A DNA stretch of 64,000 bases from Hymenobacter volaticus (lineage in GTDB: Bacteria; Bacteroidota; Bacteroidia; Cytophagales; Hymenobacteraceae): positions 1,899,501 through 1,963,500 of the forward strand of contig NZ_CP095061.1 in assembly GCF_022921055.1 (NCBI RefSeq), written 5' to 3'. Positions 17,423-27,300 of this stretch are shown piece after piece. Every line of letters begins with the position of its first letter. Position 1 is the first letter of the stretch. The notes under the pieces were generated by a model, which was not told the origin of the DNA, did not search any database, and was given only the letters and a program-made list of their open reading frames with translations. The translations under genes and the position numbers were made by a program.

Positions 17423-18819
17423 AAGTTTATTCAGTCTGGTTGTTATTGATGCTATGCGCGGGGCTATCAGTGCCAGTGGCCGCCCAACCTTTTCCCGTTG
17501 ATACGCTGGTGAAGACTGGCAGCTTAACCAAGCGCATCAATTTGGTCTTTGTCCCCGACGGCTACAAGGAAGCTGAAATGCCCTTATTTGTTAGCCGGGC
17601 CAAGCAGGCCTTGCATAGCATGTTAGCCCAAAGTCCATTTCAGGAGTACCAGCAGTACTTCAACGCCTTTGCCATCAAAGTGCCTTCTGTTGAAAGCGGC
17701 TCGACGCACCCTCGCATGGCGCCCGACTGTGGTGCTACGCCGGCCTTCGCCGCTTCTACCTACTTCAATAGCACCTTTGATGTGGGCAGCATTCACCGGT
17801 TGCTAGTACCCCAACGAACCGCGGCTTTAGGCATGGTGCTGGCTCAGAGTTTCCCAACTTACGACCAAGTGTTTGTGCTCGTCAATTCCAGTGAATATGG
17901 TGGTTCGGGCGGTCAGTTTGCGACGTTTTCAGCAAACAACAACGCATCGGAAATAGCAATCCACGAAATCGGCCACTCCTTTGCAGGGCTATCCGACGAG
18001 TATTGGGCAGGAAGCCAGTACGCGCGGGAGACGGCCAACATGACGCAAACTACCGATCCGGCCAAGGTTCGGTGGGCTCCTTGGATGGGCACGAATGCGG
18101 TGGGTATCTATCCGCACGTAGATCACCCTGAATGGCAAAAGCCGCACCAGAGCTGTAAAATGCAGTTTTTGGACATGCCCTTTTGCTCGGTGTGCAAAGA
18201 AGCGTTTGTGGAACGCATACACACGTTGGTGTCGCCTCTACAAGCGTGTTCGCCCACCACCTTTACTATCAGCAACCCAAGCCAAGACCTGTCGTTTGCG
18301 CTTACGCTGCTACCTCCCAACCCTAACACGCTCAAAGTAACCTGGACCCGCGATGGTAAAGTGTTTGCCCGCGACACGGCGGCAACCACCGTCGCGCTGG
18401 CGCAAGTGCCATCGGGCATGCACACCGTCCGTGCCGTCGTGGTTGATACGACGGGCCTGACGCGCCAAGCCAGCCACGTCATACAGCACAGTTATACAGT
18501 TGACTGGACCATTACCCGCACAGTAGCAGGGGTGAGCATGACTTCCGCTACGGCGGTGTACGAAGTGGAAACGTACCCCAATCCGGTAAGCGACGTGCTG
18601 ACGCTTAACTACCAACTGCCTCGGGTGGCGCCAGTAACCGTGACGGTGTATGATGCGGCTGGCCGCAAAGTGAAAACCATCCGTTATAACCGGCAAGCCG
18701 CCGGCCGCTACCAGTATCAGTTGCGGTCTGAGGAACTAGGAATAAGCCAGGCTGGCATCTACACGCTACTCTTAGATGTCGATGGCATTCCAATCACGCG
18801 GCAACTTGTGAAGCAGTGA
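17419..18819 (+). CDS. M64 family metallopeptidase with T9SS sorting domain
   Basis: 466 residues. Signal peptide 1-22 (VPVAAQ); catalytic domain about 30-280 with NLVFVPDGY, the zinc motif HEIGH at 182-186 followed by SFAGLSDEYW, and a Cys-rich patch (CKMQFLDMPFCSVCKEAF); an Ig-like linker about 280-375; and a T9SS type A sorting domain from about 383 (YPNPVSDVLTLNY, GIYTLLL, final LVKQ). The family includes bacterial IgA-cleaving peptidases, but for this environmental lineage the substrate is unknown. It starts inside the stop codon of the preceding lipoprotein. Confidence 0.9.
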   Translation: MKVYSVWLLLMLCAGLSVPVAAQPFPVDTLVKTGSLTKRINLVFVPDGYKEAEMPLFVSRAKQALHSMLAQSPFQEYQQYFNAFAIKVPSVESGSTHPRMAPDCGATPAFAASTYFNSTFDVGSIHRLLVPQRTAALGMVLAQSFPTYDQVFVLVNSSEYGGSGGQFATFSANNNASEIAIHEIGHSFAGLSDEYWAGSQYARETANMTQTTDPAKVRWAPWMGTNAVGIYPHVDHPEWQKPHQSCKMQFLDMPFCSVCKEAFVERIHTLVSPLQACSPTTFTISNPSQDLSFALTLLPPNPNTLKVTWTRDGKVFARDTAATTVALAQVPSGMHTVRAVVVDTTGLTRQASHVIQHSYTVDWTITRTVAGVSMTSATAVYEVETYPNPVSDVLTLNYQLPRVAPVTVTVYDAAGRKVKTIRYNRQAAGRYQYQLRSEELGISQAGIYTLLLDVDGIPITRQLVKQ

Positions 18820-18848
18820 GCTTGCTGTTTAACTTCACTTAGGCAAGT

Positions 18849-20165
18849 CTACCGACTTGTGCGCACCACTGCCCGTAGTTCGGTGAGCAAGGCATAGAGG
18901 CCGACGTAAGTCCGGTTCAAGTAAATAAAATGTTCAGAGCCGCGTGGTTCGCGTTGCTGGCGCAGTTCCGGTTGCTGCATTAGGTCGTCGCCGAGGGCGT
19001 ACAGGGCCTGCATGTACGATGGGTCGCCAAAGTCGAACACCTCTTGCCGGAACGGCCGACCAACCAATTCCAGCGACGCTTGCATGGTATCGAGGTAGAA
19101 CTGCTGTCGGGTAGCAGCATCCTCAGGACGCAGGATGCCGGCTTCGGTGAGTAGTGCCGCTAGCTTACTACGGTCGGCTAAGGTTTCGGGGGTCAGCAAA
19201 TCGTTGAAGAGGCGGTGCACATCGGCAGGCACTTCTTTCACGCAGCCAAAATCGAGTACGCCAACGGTACCGCCTGCTTCGGCGCGCAACAGAAAGTTGC
19301 CGGGGTGCGGGTCGGCATGTACCATGCGCAATTCGTTGAGCTGGTACATGTAGAAGTCCCACAGTGCCTGGCCTAGCTGATTACGCACTTCCTGCGTGGG
19401 GGCAGTGGCCAGAAACTCTTTGAGGTGCAAGCCGGGCAGCCAATCCATGGTCAGGATGCGGGCTGAGGACAGCGCAGGATAGTAGGTGGCAAATTCTAAG
19501 TGGGGCAGAGCGGCACACTGGGCGGCTATTTCTTTTCCGCGGCGCAGCTCCAAGGCATAGTCGGTTTCTTCAATCAAGCGAGTTTCCACTTCCTGCAAGT
19601 ACGGGCGGACTGTAGCTTCATCCAAGCCCAACACGCGCAACGCAATCGGCTTTACCAACCGAATATCCGAACGGATGCTGTCGGCCACGCCAGGATACTG
19701 CACTTTCACAGCCAAGGCTTTGCCATCGTTGCGGGCAAAGTGCACCTGCCCAATGCTTGCCGCCTGCCGGGCGTTGATGTCAAACTCCTCGAATACCTCG
19801 AACGGCGACTTCCCGAAAGCATCCCGAAACGCTTTCACCACCAACGGGCCCGATAGGGGCGGTGTTTGGTACTGCGCCTGCGCAAACTGGTCGGCGTAGG
19901 CAGTGGGTAGCAAGTTCTTCTCCATTGCCAGCATCTGCGCCACTTTCAGTACCGAGCCTTTCATTTCGCTTAGGGTACCGTACAACTCGGCCGCGTTGGC
20001 CGCGTGCAGGTCGTCGGTTGTGCTTTCGGCTCCTACGGCGCGCTTGGCGTAATGCTTCACGTAGTTGGCGCCTACATTGAGGCCGGTACGAGCAAAACGC
20101 GCAGCCCGCGCTACTTTGGTGGTAGGAAGTGAAGAAAGCGAGTTACTCTCAGGTAATTCGGACAT
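18849..20165 (-). CDS. ABC1/AarF (UbiB-like) atypical kinase
   Basis: 438 residues. The family's KxGQ region reads MKGSVLKVAQMLAME, with Ala for Gly; the nucleotide-binding Lys lies in LAVKVQYPG, the Ala-rich loop in QAASIGQVHF, and the catalytic part in VHADPHPGNFLLR with a DFGCVKE metal motif. UbiB/ADCK relatives are ATPases tied to quinone or lipid metabolism. It is encoded downstream of, and on the same strand as, a TetR-like regulator, with a palindromic repeat between them; this pairing suggests joint control. Confidence 0.85.
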   Translation of the reverse strand: MSELPESNSLSSLPTTKVARAARFARTGLNVGANYVKHYAKRAVGAESTTDDLHAANAAELYGTLSEMKGSVLKVAQMLAMEKNLLPTAYADQFAQAQYQTPPLSGPLVVKAFRDAFGKSPFEVFEEFDINARQAASIGQVHFARNDGKALAVKVQYPGVADSIRSDIRLVKPIALRVLGLDEATVRPYLQEVETRLIEETDYALELRRGKEIAAQCAALPHLEFATYYPALSSARILTMDWLPGLHLKEFLATAPTQEVRNQLGQALWDFYMYQLNELRMVHADPHPGNFLLRAEAGGTVGVLDFGCVKEVPADVHRLFNDLLTPETLADRSKLAALLTEAGILRPEDAATRQQFYLDTMQASLELVGRPFRQEVFDFGDPSYMQALYALGDDLMQQPELRQQREPRGSEHFIYLNRTYVGLYALLTELRAVVRTSR

Positions 20166-20295
20166 TAAAGTTGATATGAAGCGGTGTAAACCCGTCGTGC
20201 AGCAGCTATCTAGCCAAGGCGATTATACTCAGACAATGCCTCAGTCGAAGTATTTCGCATGCTCAGGTTGTACAGGTAACCATTGCCATATTCCT

Positions 20296-20389
20296 GTCAT
20301 GCTGAGCGCAGCCGAAGCATCTCGCGTGCTGACTTTGCAAGGGTAGGCTTACCACACCAGCGAGATGCTTCGGCTGCGCTCAGCATGAC
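20296..20389. repeat. interspersed palindromic repeat, family 1, copy B
   Basis: Left arm 20296-20325 and right arm 20360-20389 are nearly perfect inverted copies, with the same core as 10167-10260. A decayed arm lies at about 20240-20268. It fills most of the 311-base gap between the TetR and AarF genes; nothing else is seen in that gap. Confidence 0.88.
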
Positions 20390-20476
20390 GTGCTAATTGG
20401 GCCATTAGCTTAAGCGCGCCCGCCAGATACTGCAACAAGTGCATACCAGATTAAGCATGACGTGCGCCTTTTCAGA

Positions 20477-21163
20477 CTAGCGTCGGCGGCGGCTGTGCAG
20501 CAGAAAACGGATGAAGTCGGTGGCGGAATCCAGGGTGTTGCGGCCGACCAGGTCGAAGCTCAGAGTCACGGCTTTTTCGATAGCCGCGTCGGTGCGCTCG
20601 AAGTTGACGCTGTCGTCTTTGGCAAAGAAGCTAAGCACGAACAGTTGCTGCTGCCAGAAAAACCGGGGGTAGCCGTCTTGGATGAGTTGGCGGCTGGCTA
20701 CCTCGTCGGTACGACGTCCTTCGCGCAGAATTTCGTCTACAAAGTCTTCAAATTCCTGCCGAAAGTCATCGAGCACCCGAGGAGTGAGGCCCGGCATTTT
20801 CGAGAGCGAACGGCGCAGGGCATTGAGAGCGTAGCTGCGGTTGCGCTTCAGAATCTCGATGAGCGTATAGTAGAAAGCCAGCAGCTTTTCGCGGGCGCCG
20901 TACTGCTCCCACACGGGCTCCTTAGCAGCGGTAGCACGAGCTTCCCGGCCAAAGTCCGCCCACAACTCCCGGTCGATAACGTCGAAGTTGGCGTAGTGCA
21001 GATAGAACTCCTGCTCAGGTAACCCTAGCTTCTTGGTGAGCTTATACACCGACGCTGGCTGGTGGCCTTTGTCTAATACATAGTCGAGGTAGGCTTGCTT
21101 GATCCGGACTTTCGTGGCGCTGGCCGTCTCGGGCACTGCTTGAGGCGAAGGTTGCTGTTCCAT
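20477..21163 (-). CDS. TetR-like transcriptional regulator
   Basis: 228 residues. Residues about 18-65 form a TetR-type helix-turn-helix (VRIKQAYLDYVL, ASVYKLTKKLGLPEQEFYLHYANFD), and the rest is an all-helical ligand/dimer domain. The C-terminus ends in Arg-rich SRRRR. It precedes the AarF-family kinase on the same strand and probably regulates it; the ligand is unknown. Confidence 0.75.
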   Translation of the reverse strand: MEQQPSPQAVPETASATKVRIKQAYLDYVLDKGHQPASVYKLTKKLGLPEQEFYLHYANFDVIDRELWADFGREARATAAKEPVWEQYGAREKLLAFYYTLIEILKRNRSYALNALRRSLSKMPGLTPRVLDDFRQEFEDFVDEILREGRRTDEVASRQLIQDGYPRFFWQQQLFVLSFFAKDDSVNFERTDAAIEKAVTLSFDLVGRNTLDSATDFIRFLLHSRRRR

Positions 21164-21234
21164 AGTACTGTTATAACCATCGGGAGGGCCGATTAGTTGA
21201 GTTTATTTAGAACAGATTCCAACGGCAGTTCTTG

Positions 21235-22559
21235 TCAGCTAACAGCCGCCCGATACGCCGTGCGGAAGGTTTCAATGGCCCGTTCCCGCGCAAACTTGTG
21301 GTCTACTATGGGGGCCGGATAAGCACTGGTACCGTATTCGGGTACCCACTTCTTCACGTAAGCCAGGTCGGGGTCGTATTGCTTGAGTTGGCTCTGGGGG
21401 CTGTACACCCGGAACCAAGGTGCGGCTACCACCCCGGTGCCGGCCATCCATTGCCAGTTGCCCACATTCTGGCTCATGTCGTAGTCGAGCAGCTTGTCGG
21501 AGAAATACTTGTCGCCCCACCGCCAATCAACGAGTAAGTGCTTTACCAGAAAGCCTGCCGTGGCAATGCGGGCCCGGTTGGGCATGTAGCCGGTTTCGTT
21601 TAGTTCGCGCATGCCGGCGTCTACCAGCGGATAGCCCGTCCGGCCCTCGCACCACGCCCGAAACTCTTCTTCGTTGTTGCGGTAAGGTACGTGGCGCAAG
21701 CGGGGCTCGTAGCTTTCCGTGGCCGTGTATGGGTAGTGCCAAAGCAGCATCATGAAGTAGTCGCGCCAAACCAGCTCGTCCAGCAGCTTCGGGTTCAGCT
21801 CCTGGGCTTGCCGCATCAGTTCCCGTACGCTCAGCGTCCCGAAACGCAGGTGCACTGAGCGGCGCGTGCTGCTGTCTACCCGGCCCGGCGTGTTGCGGGT
21901 GAGGTGATAGTTGCGCACTAGCTTCTCGGGGGGTAGCTCAGCAGAAGGAATGAATTGTCGAAATTCCTCGAAGCCCATTTCAGTTAGTGTGGGCCGGCTC
22001 GGAGCATTTGGCAGCTTAGTTAAGTTGGAAGCGTTGTACAGTTCGGCGGAAGGATACGGCCGTAGCTGCTCGTCGCGCAGGGCTTCCAGCCAGGCCTTGC
22101 GGTAGGAGCCGAACACTTTGGACGGCCTGCCCGATTTGCCGAGTAGTTCATTCTTAGCGAAAATCACTTGGTCTTTCAGCGCGTGAAATGTAGCGCCGTG
22201 TTGCTGGCATAGTTGGGCCACGGCCGTGTCGCGCTCGGTGGCGTAGGGTTCGTAGTCTTCATTGGTATACACGGCGGCCACTTTGTACGTGGTCAGCAGC
22301 TGCGCAAAAACTTCGAGCGGTCGGCCGTAGAACGCCAGCAGTTGGCCCCCGACTGGGCAGTTTTGCGGCCAAGCCGTTCTACTTCATCATAAATAAAGGT
22401 GACGCGCGCATCGCTCCGGCTAGGCAGTAAATCCAAAATTTCGCGGTCGTAGATAAAGAGCGGGACCACAGGAAACCCGCTTTGCAGGGCGGCGGTCAAG
22501 CCTGCATTGTCATGAAAACGGATGTCGCGGCGGTGCCAAAAGAGCGTAATTTCAGTCAT
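21235..22559 (-). pseudogene. frameshifted cryptochrome/DNA photolyase
   Basis: The N-terminal piece begins at 22559 (MTEITLFWHRRDIRFHDNAG) and the main piece runs to 21235. One extra G (a C on this strand) in the run at 22346-22350 joins them through QSGGQLLAFYG, giving 441 residues. The photolyase domain is complete: FGTLSVRELMRQA, LVWRDYFMMLLWHYP, WCEGRTGYPLVDAGMRELN, RARIATAGFLVKHLLVDWR and the FAD-binding DYDMSQNVGNWQWMAGTG. It repairs UV dimers or senses blue light. The break may be an assembly error, since every domain is otherwise conserved. Confidence 0.8.
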
Positions 22560-22567
22560 AAAGCAAG

Positions 22568-22660
22568 TATAGCGCGAAGCTTGAACTTCGCCCATCGTTG
22601 ATCCCTATAAATACGGTGTGTCAGTCAACGATGATACGAAAAGCTAGAGCTCCGCGCTGT
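22568..22660. repeat. interspersed palindromic repeat, family 2, copy A
   Basis: The left arm from 22568 (TATAGCGCGAAGC) and an imperfect inverted right arm ending at 22660 resemble the element at 53130-53234. The inner parts (CATCGTTG and CAACGATG) also pair. It occupies the gap between the photolyase start and the SDR stop. Confidence 0.7.
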
Positions 22661-22663
22661 CTT

Positions 22664-23377
22664 TTACTTCAATCGGCCCATACCGCCATCTACGGGCAGC
22701 ACTTGGCCGGTGATAAAGGAGCTATGATCGGAGAGCAGAAAAGAGGCCATGTAGGCCAAGTCTTGGGGCTGACCTATGCGCTGCAAAGGGTGACGTTTGG
22801 CGCCTGCCTCCGCCTTTTCGGGCGTATTGAGCAAGGCGGCGGCAAGGGGCGTATCCGTCAGGGACGGCGCTATGGCATTCACCCGAACGTTGCTGGCAGC
22901 ATACTCGGCAGCCAGCGCCCGGGTTAAGCCTTCTATAGCAGCTTTGGCCGTAGCAATGCTGGCGTGGAAACTCATACCCGTATCGGCGGCAACGGTGCTG
23001 AACAGCACCACCGAAGCGCCACCGGCCTTCTTGAGCCGCTTCATAGTGGCTTGCAGCACTTGCACGGCACCAAGCACATTCAGTTCGAAGTCGGCCCGAA
23101 AGTCATCCACCGGAATTCGCTCGAAAGGTCGCAGTTTGATGCTGCCTGGGCAGTACACCACCCCATGCAGCTCGTCGGGCAAACCGTCGAGGGCGTTGCC
23201 GATGGGTTGCGTCACGTCTAGCTCCAGAAAGGTGGTGCCTAGTTCAGCTAGCTCCGGGGAAAGGTGGCGCGAAGCGGTGTACAGGTTGGCATTGAGTTTA
23301 TGCAGCAACTGGGCCGTGGCTAGCCCGATACCCGACGAAGCCCCAACGAGCAGAATGTTTTGGTTTGCGAATTCCAT
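22664..23377 (-). CDS. short-chain dehydrogenase-like protein lacking the catalytic Tyr
   Basis: 237 residues. The Rossmann motif LVGASSGIGLATAQ and the C-terminal NAIAPSLTDTPLA and VDGGMG are classical SDR. The active-site Ser is at 127, but the YxxxK motif reads I-A-T-A-K (residues 141-145), so the catalytic Tyr is Ile; His138 is close by. A distinct SDR subgroup shows this pattern, and its reaction is not known to me. It is encoded next to the photolyase, same strand. Confidence 0.8.
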   Translation of the reverse strand: MEFANQNILLVGASSGIGLATAQLLHKLNANLYTASRHLSPELAELGTTFLELDVTQPIGNALDGLPDELHGVVYCPGSIKLRPFERIPVDDFRADFELNVLGAVQVLQATMKRLKKAGGASVVLFSTVAADTGMSFHASIATAKAAIEGLTRALAAEYAASNVRVNAIAPSLTDTPLAAALLNTPEKAEAGAKRHPLQRIGQPQDLAYMASFLLSDHSSFITGQVLPVDGGMGRLK

Positions 23378-23651
23378 GGAGTGAAGTCAGATAGAAAGGA
23401 TTTGATGACAACTGAACGGCGGAGCTAAGGTTTTGCGCCGATTATATGAGGTTGTCAATTTCAAGTGGTCTAGATTATGATCTTGTCAACTAGTGGTGTC
23501 ATTAGCTGCGGTAACTGGTAGCCAAAAGACGAATTCATGCTAAAATTTTAATATCCTATGATTGAGAAGCGAATTTTCGCTCCTATTTCCCAAGTCTTTG
23601 ACTAGCTTGCCACATGCATTCCTGTTCTACTTAAACACCGCATACTCCAAG

Positions 23652-26600
23652 ATGAACATCCGCAAGCTGCTAGTCGCCAACCGAGGCGAAATCGCCATCC
23701 GCGTCATGCGTGCTGCCACCGAGCTCGGTATTACCACCGTAGCGGTTTACACCTACGAAGACCGTTACTCGCTGCACCGCTACAAAGCCGACGAAGCCTA
23801 CCAAATCGGGCGCGACGACGAGCCGCTGAAGCCATACTTGGACATTGAAGGGTTGATTCGGACAGCCAAGGAAAACGGTGTGGACGCCATTCATCCGGGG
23901 TACGGCTTTCTGTCGGAAAATGCCACACTGGCCCGCCGGTGTGCCGAAGAAGGCATCATCTTCGTAGGGCCGCGGCCCGAAGTAATGGACGCACTAGGCG
24001 ACAAAGTAGCCGCTAAGAAAGTGGCCGTTCAGTGCCAAGTGCCTATTATTGAAAGCAGCATCCAAGACCTTACCGACCTGCCTATTGCGCTAGAAGAAGC
24101 CCACCGCATCGGTTACCCCGTCATGCTGAAAGCTGCGGCTGGGGGCGGTGGCCGCGGTATGCGGGTTATTCGGGATGATGAGCAGCTAGAAAGAGGTTTC
24201 TTCGAGGCACGCAACGAGGCGTTAAAAGCTTTCGGCGACGATACCGTGTTCCTAGAGAAGTTTGTGGAGCAGCCCAAGCACATCGAGGTGCAGCTGGTCG
24301 CCGACAACTACGGCGGCCTTGTCCACCTCTACGAGCGCGACTGTTCGGTGCAGCGGCGCTACCAGAAAGTAGTGGAAGTGGCCCCCTCGCTGAATCTGCC
24401 CGACCACATGCGCCACCTCTTATATGAGTACGCGCTGCGCTTGGGCCGGGCCGTGAACTACAACAACGTGGGCACAGTCGAGTTTCTGGTTAATCCCGAG
24501 CAAGACCGCATCTACTTTATCGAGGTAAACCCCCGCATTCAGGTGGAGCACACCGTTACGGAGATGATTACGGGCGTCGACCTCATTAAAACGCAGCTCC
24601 ACATTGCCGATGGCAAGCGCCTAATATCCCCCGAAATTGGCTTGGGCGGCGACAACAAGCCGCTGAAAAACGGCTACGCCATTCAATGCCGCATCACCAC
24701 CGAAGACCCCACCAACGACTTCAAGCCCGACTACGGCACCATCACGGCGTACCGTTCGGCCGGCGGCTTCGGCATCCGCCTCGATCAGGGCTCGGTGTAC
24801 ACCGGCGTGAAAGTGTCGCCGTTCTTCGACTCCTTGTTGGTAAAAGTGTCGACCCATGCGCCTACGCTCGGTGAGGCGGCCACCAAAATGGCCCGGACGC
24901 TCGACGAGTTCAGGGTGCGGGGCGTGCGCACCAACATCCAGTTCCTGCAAAATATCATTGCGCACCCCATTTTCGGGGGCGGGGCTGCCAACGTCGATTT
25001 CATCAAAGACCACCCCGAACTGTTCAAGTTCAAGACCCGGCAAGACCGCGCCAGCAAGGTGCTCAACTTCCTCGGCGAAATCATTGTGAACGGCAACCCC
25101 GACGTGAAGGGCCTCGTGGATGAACGCCGGGAACTGCGCAAGCCGCGCCTACCGCAGTACGATCCGGAAGCACCATTGCAGCCCGGCACCAAAAATAAGC
25201 TCACGGAACTAGGTCCCGAGGAATTTGCCAAGTGGCTGCGCGAAGACAAGCAGATTCACTACACCGACACCACCCTCCGCGATTCGCACCAAAGCCTGCT
25301 GGCCACCCGCATGCGGACGTCGGATATGATGAAGGTGGCCGAGCGCTACGCCCACCAGCACCCCCAAACTTTCTCATTGGAATGCTGGGGCGGGGCCACG
25401 TTTGATGTGGCGCTGCGCTTCCTGCACGAAGACCCCTGGGCCCGGTTGGCGCAACTCCGCAAAGCCACCCCAAACATTCTGCTGCAAATGCTGATTCGCG
25501 GGGCCAATGGCGTGGGCTACAAGGCCTATCCCGACAACCTCACCGAGCGGTTTGTGCAGCAAGCCGCCGAAACCGGCATCGATGTGTTTCGCATTTTCGA
25601 CTCGTTGAACTGGATGCCCGGCATGGAGGCGTGCATCGGCTTTGTGCGCAACAAAACCGACCGGTTGGCCGAGGGCAGCATCTGCTACACCGGCGACATC
25701 CTGGACCCCAAGCGCAACCAGAAATACAACCTCGAATACTACCTGCGTTTGGCCCGCCAGATCGAGGAAGCCGGCGCGCACATCCTGTGTATCAAGGATA
25801 TGGCCGGGTTGCTGAAGCCCTATGCAGCCACCGAACTGGTTACAGCTCTGCGCGAAACCATCAGTCTGCCCATTCACCTGCACACCCACGATACGTCGTC
25901 GTTGCAGGCAGCTACCTATTTGAAGGCGGTGGAAGCAGGCGTCGATGTGATTGATGTGGCACTAGGTAGTTTGTCGGGTTTGACTTCGCAGCCCAACTTC
26001 AACTCCGTAGTGGAAATGCTGCGCGGCCAGCCCCGCCACCGTGAGTTCAACCAACCGTCGCTCAACGAGTTTAGCAACTATTGGGAAACGGTACGGGAGC
26101 ATTACTATCCTTTCGAGTCGGGCTTGAAGGCTGGCAACTCCGAGGTGTTCCAGCACGAAATTCCGGGCGGGCAGTACAGCAACTTGCGGCCCCAAGCAGC
26201 GGCGCTAGGTTTGCTCGATAAATTTGAAACCATCAAGAGTACGTTCGCCGACGTAAACTTGCTCTTTGGGGATATTCCGAAGGTGACGCCTTCCTCGAAA
26301 GTGGTAGGTGACATGGCGCTGTATTTGGTTTCCAACAACCTTACTACGCAGGACGTGGTGGAGAAAGGGGAGAGCCTGAACTTCCCGGAATCGGTGCGCG
26401 AGTTGTTCCGCGGCGACATCGGCCAGCCCGAAGGCGGGTGGCCCGCCGACGTGCAACGCGTCATTCTCAAAGACGAGCCGCCCTTTACCGACCGGCCCAA
26501 CGAGCATCTAGCGCCTATCGACTTCGACGCGGAATGGCAGAAGTTCGAGGAGAAGTTTGGTACCCGCGCCAAGTTCACGGATTTGCTGTCGTGGCTGCTC

Positions 26601-27101
26601 TACCCGAAGGTGTTCGAGCAATATTGGGCGCATTTGGTCCAGTACGGCGATGCGAGCATCGTGCCCACGCCGGTGTTCTACTACGGCTTAAAGCCGGGCG
26701 AGGAAACCATTGTGGACATTGCTCGCGGCAAGAGCATCATTGTGGGCTTGCAGTCCATCGGGACGGTAAACGAGGATGGCAACCGCACCATTTTCTTCAA
26801 CCTCAACGGCCAGACCCGCAACGTGGAAGTGCGCGACCTAAGCGTGGAAGTGAAGCGCGTGCTAAACCAAAAAGCCGACAAGTTCAACGCCAAGCAGGTG
26901 GGCGCTCCGTTGCAGGGGCTACTTTCCAGAGTGTTGGTAAAAGACGGCGAGGAAGTAAAGCGCAATTCGCCGCTCTTCATCATCGAGGCCATGAAAATGG
27001 AAACCACTATCACCGCCCCCGAAGATACCACCGTGCAGAGCCTGCACCTGCAAGAAGGCACCCTCGTTAATGCCGACGATTTGGTACTGACGCTGGCTTA
27101 G
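23652..27101 (+). CDS. pyc: pyruvate carboxylase
   Basis: 1149 residues from the ATG at 23652 (MNIRKLLVANRGEIAIRVM); the open frame extends to 23562 without family resemblance. Order of domains: biotin carboxylase (1-460; KAAAGGGGRGMR, IEVNPRIQVEHTVTE), carboxyltransferase from about 536 (YTDTTLRDSHQSLLATRMRT, FRIFDSLNW, HLHTHDTSS) and the biotinyl domain with EAMKMET, biotin Lys about residue 1113. Single-chain length is normal. It carboxylates pyruvate to oxaloacetate for anaplerosis. It stands alone between divergent and unrelated genes. Confidence 0.96.
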   Translation: MNIRKLLVANRGEIAIRVMRAATELGITTVAVYTYEDRYSLHRYKADEAYQIGRDDEPLKPYLDIEGLIRTAKENGVDAIHPGYGFLSENATLARRCAEEGIIFVGPRPEVMDALGDKVAAKKVAVQCQVPIIESSIQDLTDLPIALEEAHRIGYPVMLKAAAGGGGRGMRVIRDDEQLERGFFEARNEALKAFGDDTVFLEKFVEQPKHIEVQLVADNYGGLVHLYERDCSVQRRYQKVVEVAPSLNLPDHMRHLLYEYALRLGRAVNYNNVGTVEFLVNPEQDRIYFIEVNPRIQVEHTVTEMITGVDLIKTQLHIADGKRLISPEIGLGGDNKPLKNGYAIQCRITTEDPTNDFKPDYGTITAYRSAGGFGIRLDQGSVYTGVKVSPFFDSLLVKVSTHAPTLGEAATKMARTLDEFRVRGVRTNIQFLQNIIAHPIFGGGAANVDFIKDHPELFKFKTRQDRASKVLNFLGEIIVNGNPDVKGLVDERRELRKPRLPQYDPEAPLQPGTKNKLTELGPEEFAKWLREDKQIHYTDTTLRDSHQSLLATRMRTSDMMKVAERYAHQHPQTFSLECWGGATFDVALRFLHEDPWARLAQLRKATPNILLQMLIRGANGVGYKAYPDNLTERFVQQAAETGIDVFRIFDSLNWMPGMEACIGFVRNKTDRLAEGSICYTGDILDPKRNQKYNLEYYLRLARQIEEAGAHILCIKDMAGLLKPYAATELVTALRETISLPIHLHTHDTSSLQAATYLKAVEAGVDVIDVALGSLSGLTSQPNFNSVVEMLRGQPRHREFNQPSLNEFSNYWETVREHYYPFESGLKAGNSEVFQHEIPGGQYSNLRPQAAALGLLDKFETIKSTFADVNLLFGDIPKVTPSSKVVGDMALYLVSNNLTTQDVVEKGESLNFPESVRELFRGDIGQPEGGWPADVQRVILKDEPPFTDRPNEHLAPIDFDAEWQKFEEKFGTRAKFTDLLSWLLYPKVFEQYWAHLVQYGDASIVPTPVFYYGLKPGEETIVDIARGKSIIVGLQSIGTVNEDGNRTIFFNLNGQTRNVEVRDLSVEVKRVLNQKADKFNAKQVGAPLQGLLSRVLVKDGEEVKRNSPLFIIEAMKMETTITAPEDTTVQSLHLQEGTLVNADDLVLTLA

Positions 27102-27170
27102 TATGAGTGAAAGCTAATATATTACTGCTGCCTTGTGCCACAAGTTGAGTTTGCTATGTAGAGAACCCAA

Positions 27171-27205
27171 AGAGCCGTTGTGCTGCTGTTTTGCACAACG
27201 GCTCT
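27171..27205 (+). terminator. hairpin after pyruvate carboxylase
   Basis: A perfect 13-bp stem (27171-27183 with 27193-27205) lies 70 bases past the stop codon. The T-run after it is weak, so termination may be inefficient or Rho-assisted. Confidence 0.6.
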
Positions 27206-27300
27206 ACTTGCCTTGTTCTAGTAAAACCTGGACCGAAAGCGGGTAGTTAGCTATGCAGTAAGGTATTGACTTAGAGCGAAATACTTAGTTTAAGATTGCT

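Noticed and set aside
26438..27070. 210-residue frame inside pyruvate carboxylase
   Set aside because: Arg/Ala-rich alternative frame of the same strand; the pyc frame has all motifs including the biotin site.
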